NCBI GenBank assembly: GCA_918026815.1
Contig: CAKJVC010000150.1
Location: forward strand, 1,612,001 to 1,676,000
DNA: 64,000 bases
Origin: Chalara sp. BL73
Taxonomy: Eukaryota; Ascomycota; Leotiomycetes; Helotiales
Reading direction: 5' to 3'
Made by a program: the position numbers and the translations under genes. Below, one piece after another: positions 55,666-64,000 of the stretch. Each line of letters starts with the position of its first letter. The stretch's first letter is position 1. The notes beneath the pieces were generated by a model. That model was not told where the DNA came from and did no database searches. It saw nothing but the letters and a program-made list of their open reading frames with translations.

Positions 55666-56393
55666 CGTCACGAATGCACAACCTGATGCCTTGGGGATCA
55701 GGCGACATGGTACTCCCGAAGTTGACTAAGGTCAACTTGGGCGGGAACCAGTCACGTGGTGGAGTCTGTAGGAGTCTAGAGACTTCATGGAAGTCCCCAG
55801 ACTCCAGTGGAAGAGCCAGACTCCAGCACAAGCCAAAAGTATACAAGCAGTCATAAGCTCGTAGTTTAGGAGCTTCGTGCTCAACTTACTTTATAGTTTA
55901 GCAATATAGCTTATCTTGTTATACCCGTAACGTCTCACTTCTCAGTGAGAAGCAGTGCCTAGTCTATCTAACAGCCAGAGCCGGTTAAAGACGGATAGGA
56001 GCTGAAGGGCCGCAAGCGGTATGCTCCACCCCTGAGCAGCCACAGGCGTACAGCTACAGCAGCAACAAGCATACAGCTACAGCAGCCACAGGCATACAGC
56101 TACAGAAGGCGTACAGCTACAGAAGGCATACAGCTACAGCACAACTGAAAGGATATAAGGAACAGCTAGAGCTTTCAGGAGGAAAGCAAGCTTGAGTTTA
56201 TCTGCTAGACGGACACGCATACTTCTGATATCAATACATCACTGTTTTATTCTATTGCAGTCACGTGTCTTATCTGTTATATTGCAATCCCTCCTGTTGC
56301 CCTCTATTTGTTACAGTCTATTTCATATATACCATACCAACCAACGAGCCCCAAGCCCAGCTACCTAGGCCCAAGGCTACCCAGTACGTTACA
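55666..56393 (+). mobile_element. solo LTR, family 5, split by a family 4 LTR
   Basis: Ends CGTCACGAATGC and CAGTACGTTACA, with exact 5-bp duplication GGGGC at 55661-55665 and 56394-56398. Without the nested insertion it is 374 bp. A fragment of the same LTR, without insertion, is at 57329-57418. Confidence 0.8.
55967..56315 (+). mobile_element. solo LTR, family 4, nested in family 5
   Basis: 349 bp, TCTAACAGCCAGAGCC to CTATTTGTTACA, with exact duplication GTCTA at 55962-55966 and 56316-56320. It is longer than the 49 kb copy because of extra ACAGCTACAG-type short repeats. The paralogous sequence at 57329-57418 (AGTGTCTAGTCTATTTCATA) shows the empty site. Confidence 0.92.
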
Positions 56394-56572
56394 GGGGCGT
56401 AGGAGGGCAGCGCAAGAGAGGAAGGCGCCTGTATGCTTTAGATTGTCTTTGCATTTTACTTTGATCTTCTACTTTATCGTTTTTTATGCTAGCAGTTAGG
56501 GTACAACGCTAGTATCTGTATATACCATGAATCGAAACACCACACCTTACTAAAATTACTGTCAAAAAGTCT

Positions 56573-56835
56573 TTGTGCATACCCCATTTTTACCGCAAAA
56601 GTCTTAGTTTTTGCTTAATAATATATTTTTATTTATAAATATTTGTAGGAAGTAGGGGTTTACGGATCCGCGTATGACCCACCAGGTCACGGGTCCGCAC
56701 AACCCCCATTTTGTAGAATCTAGAGTAGAATCTAATACAACAACAATCATTACCATATCCATCAAGAGCAAAAGCGTGGCCTACAAAGTAGAGTTACGCC
56801 TTTTGCCCCGTGGAAGGTAAGATACTTGAACCAAC
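56573..56835 (+). repeat. dispersed repeat 7, short copy
   Basis: Both ends match the reverse complement of the 24931-25840 copy, but the middle is reduced to about 40 bp. It is probably an internal deletion derivative. Confidence 0.65.
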
Positions 56836-56999
56836 ACTAATCAGCGCAGATCAAAAACTGCTTTTACCTACTTATCACAACCAAATCACCCCTATTCGCG
56901 AATCCCACCTTTACGGCGTCGTGCAGCCCAAGTAACACGACAGCACTTGCTTGACGGCCCGTAATACCAATCAGAACCCCGTACAAGCACCGAACACTC

Positions 57000-57173
57000 T
57001 GTCACGGCACGCGCTGTGGATCTACAGATACAGAGGGCAACGGTGGTGCAATACGAGAATCTATAGCTAAGGAAGGAAGAGGGAGCTCGAGGAGAGCAGG
57101 CTATATATACACGAGGAGCTCGGGGAGCTCGCCTAATATGGATCACGTGTGCTTGGGAGCACGCGACGTGACA
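57000..57173 (+). mobile_element. solo LTR, family 3 (copy 2)
   Basis: 174 bp, TGTCACGGCACGCG to GCGACGTGACA, nearly identical to 25228-25400, with CTATATATACAC inside. It abuts a family 2 fragment. The flanks do not match. Confidence 0.8.
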
Positions 57174-57328
57174 ATATACAGGATGCTGGCCAGGGGCCAG
57201 TGTAAGCGAGCCCTGTAGCGTTGGTTGCCAAGCTCTGAGGTGCCGAGCCCTGTGGTAACAGGGGCCAAGCTCTACCGAGCTCTGCAGTGCTTGGCGCCAA
57301 GCCCGAGATAGGGCCAGGGCCGTGACAG
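57174..57328 (-). repeat. LTR family 2 fragment
   Basis: Matches the promoter-to-5' part of family 2 (TATACAGGATGCTGGCCAGG to GGGCCGTGACA). The 3' part is replaced by the family 3 LTR. Confidence 0.7.
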
Positions 57329-57418
57329 AGAGCAGTGTCTAGTCTATTTCATACGCACCATACCAACCAGCGAGCCCCAAGCCGACTATCCAGGCCTAAG
57401 GCTACCCAGTACGTTACA
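57329..57418 (+). repeat. LTR family 5 fragment (uninterrupted paralogue)
   Basis: Matches 55952-55966 joined directly to 56321-56393, ending CAGTACGTTACA. It demonstrates the pre-insertion state of the 56 kb copy. Confidence 0.8.
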
Positions 57419-57599
57419 TCTAGCTGTTCCTTATATCCTTCCAGCTGTGCTGTAGCTGTCAGCCTGTGGCTATTGTAGCTGAGCCTGTAGCTGCTGTAGC
57501 GGTATGCCTGTGGCTGCTCATGGGCGGAGCATGCCGCTTGCGGCCCCTCAGCATATAAGCTGTTATGATATCCGTCTCTAACCAGCTCTGGCTGTTACA
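57419..57599 (-). repeat. LTR family 4 fragment
   Basis: The reverse complement starts TGTAACAGCCAGAGCTGG and ends at AAGGAACAGCTAGA. The 3' about 110 bp are missing. Confidence 0.75.
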
Positions 57600-57841
57600 G
57601 TCAGAAAAAAGAAAAACGACTCGAAAAATTGTCGGTGCTGTAAAAAAGATATCACTAGCTTCGGCGACGTTACTAAGCAGATTTCGGGCTAGTACGTCTC
57701 TTTTATTTTGTAGTGACACGGCCGGAGAAGCGTCTGGTCGCAAAGGGTCTTGTAGTAGGAGCGTTCTGTAAAAGCCTGTAAACGTGTGCTATTTCGTTAT
57801 TTTGAATATGTTGCGGCTAGTTGCCGTGTTAAGCATATTAC
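57600..57841. other. intergenic inside the LTR nest
   Basis: About 240 bp of sequence not matching the repeats above. No gene. Confidence 0.35.
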
Positions 57842-57896
57842 TGTCACGTCGCGTGCTCACAAGCACACGTGATCCATATTAGGCGAGCTCCCCGAG
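57842..57896 (-). repeat. LTR family 3 3'-end fragment
   Basis: The reverse complement reads GCTCGCCTAATATGGATCAC to CGCGACGTGACA, the last about 55 bp of family 3. It is cut by the adjoining family 2 LTR. Confidence 0.7.
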
Positions 57897-58172
57897 TGTA
57901 ACAACTCAAGCTGAATAGGGATCTCGATCCGTAGATCTAGATAGAAGGACTCAGAGGTGTAAACAACTATCAATTGTTATAACTAAGAGAACAAGCTACG
58001 GACAGAAGAAGGGAAGGAAAGCAGTGCTTTATATACAGGAACTGGCCGGAGGCCAGGATAGGCGAGCTTTGCGGTGTCCGGTGCTGTGCTCTGTCCGAGC
58101 TCTGGGTTGTCCGGTGCTGAGCTCTGGGGCATCCGGTGGTGAGCTCCGCCCCAGAAGGCCAGGGCCGTGACA
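57897..58172 (-). mobile_element. solo LTR, family 2 (copy D)
   Basis: 276 bp between TGTAACAACTCAAGC and GGGCCGTGACA, very similar to 11844-12131, so these two are the youngest pair of this family here. Confidence 0.85.
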
Positions 58173-58939
58173 GGTACGCCTTTTACGCGTTGTTGTAATG
58201 TTGTTATTGGCGTATCGTACAATATTGCAGCTTTAAGTAGGCTTAATTTTCGCCCGTTTTGAATTGAAATGATGCAGGATCAATTCTAGCTTAATTATTA
58301 GAAGATTTAGAGCGTTGCGTTGGTGCATGGTTGGTTAAAGATTGAAAAGTGGGCGGGTTGCAAAAAGTGGCCCGAAGAGTGGGGCCCGGGGAGTGGTGGA
58401 ACACGTTACCTGGATCCTCAAATCCTAACACAGTTGCTTCAGGATGTAAAAATGCGTGCATTAAAAACTGCAGCCCTGAAACTGCGTATATACGGTCACG
58501 CTAGCAAGTGGTTCCGTCACTGTACTTAGCACTTAGCGATCAGTTAGCTTTTCCTGGAGATAACATAGTGAATATTTCGCGTTCATGAAAGGTTCATTTT
58601 TCCGCTACTGTACCGTATAAGAATGCATATTCTGTTGCCAAACAATGTATCAATGACAAAATCAAATCATTGCTCAATCGCGCATGGATGTCGAATGGTC
58701 TAGATAGGCAGTCATGGCCTCCTACGGCAGCCGGCCAGCGATCGGCCAATTTTGGGTACTCGCAGCGATGCAGAGCAATTATACCCCACTACCGCAAGGC
58801 TGCTGTTCAGTCGACATAAGCGCAGCCTGGATTCAACTTTCATCCCAACCACAAATAACTTTACATGCAGGCATACTCTGCGATGTATCATCAACTACGA
58901 ACCATTTTTCCTGAGATTCCTTCGGATCTGGTCTGACCA
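58173..58939. other. upstream region of the HET-NACHT-WD40 gene
   Basis: No gene recognised; short frames on both strands around 58700-58900 overlap. It contains the NLR promoter, without a clear TATA. Confidence 0.35.
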
Positions 58940-61900
58940 ATGCGTTTTCTGGAAGCCAACAACAGAGGCGAACTTAGCCTGACCAAGCACTTCTTTAGCG
59001 ACGACATTCCCAAATATGCTATCCTTTCGCACACATGGGCAGCGGATACAGAAGAGGTCACCTTTGGAGACCTGATAAATAAAACTGGCAAGAGTAAAAC
59101 TGGCTATAACAAAATCCGTTTCTGTGGAGAACAGGCTAGGCGCGATGGCCTACAATACTTTTGGGTTGATACCTGCTGCATCGACAAGTCAAATAGCGTT
59201 GAATTACAAGAAGCTATTAACTCTATGTTTCGCTGGTACCAGAACGCGGCCAAATGTTACGTTTATCTGTCGGATGTTTCCACAACCAAACGCAAGGGAA
59301 GCGATCAGTTCTCTAAATATACTTGGGAATCGGCTTTTCGGTCAAGTAAATGGTTTACTCGAGGTTGGACTCTTCAAGAGCTTCTTGCACCAGGTTCGGT
59401 TGAATTCTTCTCCCGAGAAAAAAACCTTCTAGGAAACAAAAAGTCTTTGGAGCAACAAATTCATGAGATAACGGGAATTGCTATCACAGCGCTTCGAGGA
59501 ACTCCTCTGTCTCAGTTCGATATCGGTGATCGATTGTTATGGGCAGAAAACCGTCAGACTACACGCGAAGAAGACAAGGCGTATTCACTATTTGGTATTT
59601 TCGATATTCAAATTCCTCTCCTTTATGGCGAGAAAAAAGACAAAGCGTTTAAGCGGCTCCTGGAAGAGATCGATAAGCCTTTAGAGAATAAGCATAGAAC
59701 TTTCGGTCTGTATCCTGTATAGTAACCAGAGCAAGCACTAACGGGCATCTTAGGTCTCGTAGGTCTCGATCGTCTTCCGTCCGCTGCTGATGCACCGTTC
59801 AACTCATATAATAAACAACACGCACCTACCTGCCTCCCCGGCACCCGGGTCGACCTACTCCAAGAAATACACAACTGGGCTGATGGACAAGATGAGCGGT
59901 GTATCTTTTGGCTAAATGGCTTAGCTGGCACAGGGAAGTCGACTATTGCGCGCACCGTTGCCCGCAGATACTTTGATCAAAAGCGTCTTGGGGCTAGCTT
60001 CTTTTTCTCAAGAGGAGGTGGAGATGTTAGCCATGCTCGCAAGTTCTTTACGAGTTTTGCCGCACAGCTTGCTTGCAGCATACCACAAGTCCAACAATTC
60101 ATTTCCGATGCTGTTACAGAGCAGAATGATATTACGAACCAGTCTCTCCGCGACCAGTGGCGCCACCTTATTTTACGTCCACTGTCGAGGCTAGAAAATA
60201 GCTCGTGTTTATCCTCGTACGTGTTTATAGTCGATGCCCTTGATGAGTGCGATAATGAAGACCACATTCGGGTGATTCTACAACTTTTGGCTGAGGCTAG
60301 ATTGCTGAAGATCCGACTACGAGTGCTGATCACAAGCAGACCAGAAGTCTCAATCCGGTACGGTTTTTGCCAGATCCCTTATGCTGAGCACTACGACTTC
60401 ATCCTTCATAATATAGAAACGGCTATTGTGGACCATGACATCTTTACTTTTCTGCAGCACGAGATGGGATCGATTGGACGAGAATGGGCTCTTGGAACTG
60501 GCTGGCCAGGAGAGCAAGCTCTCAGAAAGCTGGTTGTAAACGCTAGTGGCCTTTTTATATGGGCTGCAACTGCTTGTCGGTTTATCCGAGAAGGAAGAAA
60601 GTACGCTGCGAAAAGGCTGTTGATAATGCTCGAAGGCAGCACATTTACTTTACCACCAGAACAACATCTGAATAGCGTTTACACGACAGTTCTCAAAAGT
60701 GCGATTCACGAAGAATACCTGGAAGCAGAAAAAGAAGACAGGTACTCGGTGCTAAAGCAAGTTCTTGGCACTATAGTGCTTTTGTACTCACCTTTATCTA
60801 TCGACTCATTACCTGGATTACTTTATCTTCCTAAAGAGACTACAGAAAGAGAACTTGCGGATTTTCACGCTATCCTCGATATTCCAAAAGACACAGGCCG
60901 GCCGCTTCATTTACACCATCCTTCATTTCGCGACTTTCTTCTAAATAAAGATAGGTGCAATGATCTAAATTTCTGGGTGGATGAAAAGCAAACACATGGA
61001 ATGTTGGCCAATAATTGTATCCAGCTTATGTCAAAATTTCTCAAGCGAGATATTTGCCGACAAAAGGCTCCTGGTACACTTGTGGCTGATATAAAAAGTA
61101 GTCAAATTGAGCAATATTTTCTTCCAGAGGTCAGGTACGCATGTCTATACTGGGTTCAGCATTTTCAAAAGAGCACTACTCGGCTTCGCGATAATGACCA
61201 AGTTTGTCAGTTCCTCCAAGTACATTTCCTTCACTGGCTTGAAGCTCTAGGTTGGATTGGGAAAACTTCAGAAGGGATTCTTGTGATATCTTCTTTAGAG
61301 AATCAAATTCAAGTAAGCCTTTTTAGTAAAATATTCTTACGAAATTTTTTTTGACTAATTTTTATCAAGGCAGATAAAAGCTCTACTTTATACGCGTTCG
61401 TCCATGATGCCAAGCGATTCGCCCTATATTACCGATCGGTTATTGAACAGGCACCTCTCCAAATATATTGTTCAGCCCTTGTATTTGCTCCAGAGAAAAG
61501 TGTTATTCGGAGACAATTTGAGGAGTATATCCCACTATGGGTTCAAAGGAAACCGAAAGTACAAGCAGATTGGAGCGCGGTGCTACAGACGCTTGAAGGC
61601 CATTCGGGCCCAGTCTACTCCGTGTCTTTCTCGCCTGACGGCAAACGTATTGTATCTGGGTCGTACGATAACACGGTGTGGCTTTGGGACAACGAAACAG
61701 GCGCCGCACTACAGACGCTTGAAGGCCATTCGAGCTGGGTCAGCTCTGTCGCTTTCTCGCCTAATGGCAAACGTATTGTATCTGGGTCGTACGATAACAC
61801 AGTGCAGCTTTGGGACGCCGAAACAAGTGCCACACTGCAGACGCTTGAAGGCCATTCGGGCCCAGTCTACTCCGTCGTTTTCTCGCCTGACGGTAAACGT

Positions 61901-63211
61901 ATTGTATCTGGTTCAGACGATAACACGGTGCGGCTTTGGGACGCCGAAACAGGAGCCGCACTACAAACGCTCGAAAGCCATTCAAGCTGGGTCAGTTCCG
62001 TCGCTTTCTCGCCTGACGGCAAACGCATTGTATCTGGGTCGAGCGATAAAATGGTGCGGCTTTGGGACGCCGAAACAGGTGCTGCACTACAAACGCTCGA
62101 GGGCCATTCGGGCTCTGTTACGTCTGTCGCTTTCTCGCCTGACGGCAAACGCATCGTATCTGGGTCGGGCGATAAAATGGTGCGGCTTTGGGACGCCGAA
62201 ACAGGCGCCACACTACAAACGCTCGAAGGCTGTTCTGGCACGGTCAGGTCCGTAGTTTTCTCGCCTAATAGCAAGCGCATCGTATCTGGATCAGACAATA
62301 AGACGGTGCGGCTTTGGGATGCCGAAACAGGCGCTGCACTACAGATGCTTGAAGGCCATTCAAACCCTGTTACGTCTGTCGCTTTCTCGCCTGACGGCAA
62401 ACGTATTGTATCTGGGTCGTACGATAGCACAGTGCGGCTTTGGGATGCCGAAGCAAGCGTCGCACTACAAACGCTTGAAAGCTACTCGGGCCCAGTCGCA
62501 TCTGTCGCTTTCTCGCTCGACGGAAAACGTATTGTATCTGGGTCGGACGATAAAATGGTGCGGCTTTGGGAAACCGAAACAGGCGCCGCATTACGAACAC
62601 TCGAAGGCCATTTGGGCTCGGTCTGGTCCGTCACTTTCTCGCCTGACGGCAAACGTATTGTATCTGGGTCGAACGATAATACAGTGCGGCTTTGGGACGC
62701 TGAAACAGGCGCTACACTACAAACGCTCGAAGGCCATTCGGACTTTGTTACGTCTGTCGCTTTCTCGCCTGATGGCAAACGCATTGTATCTGGGTCGGGC
62801 GATAACACAGTGCGGCTTTGGGATGCCGAAATAGGCATTGTATTACATACGCTTAAAAGCCATTCTAGCTTAGTCACGTCTGTCGTTTTCTCTCCTGACG
62901 GCAAACGCATTGTATCTGAATCGAATGATAATACAGTGCGGCTTTGGGACGCCGAAACAGGTGCCGCACAACAAACACTTGAGGGCCATTCGGACTTTGT
63001 TACGTCTGTCGCTTTCTCGCCTAATGGCAATGCAGAGCCTGGTTTAATTGTATTTAATGATTGGGTAATGGAAGGGAAGGAAAAACTTCTCTGGCTTCCT
63101 CCTGAATATCGAGTGACAGCTGAGGCTGTCTGGAATAAAGTCATGGTATTAGGACACTCATCAGGGAGGATAGCTATTCTCGGCTTTAAGGAGGGGTCAA
63201 GGCTTATATAG
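58940..63211 (+). CDS. HET-NACHT-WD40 NLR (HNWD type)
   Basis: Three exons: 58940-59705, 59754-61312 and 61370-63211 (1388 aa). Intron 1 (GTCTGT, branch CACTAAC) and intron 2 (GTAAGC, branch TGACTAAT) are in phase. HET domain about 20-175: KYAILSHTWAA, YFWVDTCCIDK, WFTRGWTLQELLAP. Linker APFNSYNKQHAPTCLPGTR, then NACHT with P-loop GLAGTGKST (311-319) and Walker B VFIVDALDEC (412-421), then HPSFRDFLL. From about residue 846 come 12 WD units of 42 aa; the last is degenerate and leads into a conserved tail (WVMEGKEKLLWLPPEYR). This is the layout of Podospora HET-D/HET-E/HET-R, whose WD surface sets allele specificity in heterokaryon incompatibility. The HET part is a paralogue of the 34-38 kb NLR. 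No lesions. Confidence 0.93.
61580..63040 (+). repeat. tandem WD40-encoding repeat array (126-bp units)
   Basis: Twelve 126-bp units with nearly constant blocks (TTCTCGCCTGACGGCAAACG, GTATCTGGGTCG, GTGCGGCTTTGGGACGCCGA). Variation concentrates in a few codons per unit: after the EGHS motif, before SV, and around the GSxDxxVRLW strand, as in HNWD genes under diversifying selection. Confidence 0.92.
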
Positions 63212-64000
63212 GAGATTATGGGTTATTGTCGGATAGCTATCACGTAGCTAAAGGCGTCCTAGTTGTAACTACTCTCTTGCTGGTGTGATTATGATTCCTT
63301 GATTGATTCTAAGCTACTGTGTCGCGAAAAGGTTGTAGGTCCTGAAAGGACCCACAAACTCACGTATACCGGTGGTCCACGTGACCTTATTTACATGCGT
63401 TCCGACAGTAATGCTCGTAAGGATTACTAAGGATACGATTTGAGCCAATTTTCTCGCGTCCGAAAAGCAGAACCTTTTTGGTCAATGGGAGGCTATAAGT
63501 TTTAGTGGTCAAAGTTCCCCGTTTCGAAAAGCAAACGAAATGGAGCATGATTTGTTGAAAGCAAATAGGAAAGTTATTCTCAGGAGCCCTTAGAGGAAGA
63601 GAGAGGAGGATTAAATCATAACTAGTAGGTTAACATGAGCTGCATCAGTGATAAGACTCCGCTTGTTAAAGAGGGAATTCGTAGTGCTCCTTTATATATA
63701 TATATGGCCTCAACTTTCGACACTGAGCGGCAGCTGCGGGTTTATCGTATCATAGTTTCAATTTGCGCAGCATGACATGTAGAGCGCAGCTTCCTGCCTG
63801 AATCTTTGATATTCAATAGATTCTAATGGTTCGTTCTTGTCCTGGAGGCCAATACTTCTCGGCGTACAGTGGCAGCGGCAGTGGCCGATGCTCAAAAAAC
63901 CCAACCCTAGTAAAGTCTTCCGTACTTGACAAAATTGGAGTTAATACCAAACCAAATTCATTGTCCCAATATTCCGGAAGTATATCTTTACGACGATACC
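63212..64000. other. intergenic, no gene recognised
   Basis: Includes a short (TA)n stretch near 63693-63705. Nothing else recognised before the window end. Confidence 0.45.

Noticed and set aside
56892..57146. Basic Arg/Ala-rich minus-strand frame, with a near-identical partner at 25210-25401
   Set aside because: Both are LTR family 3 read in reverse; similarity is due to the repeat, not a gene family.
57983..58222. Minus-strand frame similar to one at 11930-12139
   Set aside because: Both lie within LTR family 2 copies.
61615..63144. Several long minus-strand and shifted plus-strand frames over the WD40 array
   Set aside because: Same cause as above: periodic shadows of the 126-bp repeats.

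Overview
The window comes from a filamentous ascomycete (Pezizomycotina). Genes are split by short introns of roughly 45-200 nt with GTRNGY donors and CTRAC branch sites. The gene content is typical of that group: HET domains, NACHT-type NLRs with ankyrin or WD40 tails, a Zn(II)2Cys6 regulator, a Clr5-domain protein, a GRF zinc finger, and remnants of a FlbA-like RGS gene. The many heterokaryon-incompatibility genes and small solo LTRs would fit Leotiomycetes, but the order cannot be fixed by eye.

Layout. 1-5 kb: a four-exon Clr5/ankyrin gene. 5-9.3 kb: no gene recognised. 9.3-11.8 kb: a four-exon HET protein with a WW module, with a solo LTR 10 bp after its stop codon. 14-15.2 kb: a secreted PAF-acetylhydrolase-like esterase with two compensating frameshifts near its C-terminus. 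15.8-19.3 kb: a GST pseudogene and a zinc alcohol dehydrogenase pseudogene. 20-24.5 kb: a six-exon Zn2Cys6 regulator followed by an HSL-type esterase. 24.5-27 kb: repeats and solo LTRs. 27.1 kb: a small cysteine-rich secreted protein. 27.6-32.4 kb: a gene graveyard with a pogo transposase piece, an RGS (FlbA-like) pseudogene, a PNP_UDP pseudogene, and NB-ARC and TPR scraps. 34-38 kb: an intact HET-NACHT-ankyrin NLR on the minus strand, flanked by an inverted dispersed repeat. 39-44 kb: a GRF zinc-finger protein and a three-exon protein of unknown function. 44-46.4 kb: remnants of a NACHT-WD40 NLR and of a HET gene. 46.9-48.1 kb: an F-box/ankyrin protein. 48.3-50.7 kb: a Mutator-like nonautonomous element, a solo LTR inside another solo LTR, and a HET pseudogene. 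52-54.6 kb: a four-exon C2H2-like zinc-finger protein. 54.9-58.2 kb: a Tad-like LINE 3' end and a dense nest of solo LTRs. 58.9-63.2 kb: an intact three-exon HET-NACHT-WD40 NLR with 12 near-identical WD repeats.

Taken together this is an accessory, transposon-rich region for fungal self/non-self recognition. There are two intact NLRs sharing paralogous HET domains, each with internally homogenised repeats (the HNWD/STAND pattern). There is one intact HET-WW protein and at least four dead relatives: two HET fragments, a NACHT-WD40 remnant, and PNP plus NB-ARC/TPR remnants. Several pseudogenes carry CAG-to-TAG or TGG-to-TAG stops at conserved residues, the CpA-to-TpA pattern expected of repeat-induced point mutation. 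Gene models were built by joining reading frames at splice signals with matching phase; none has been checked against transcripts.
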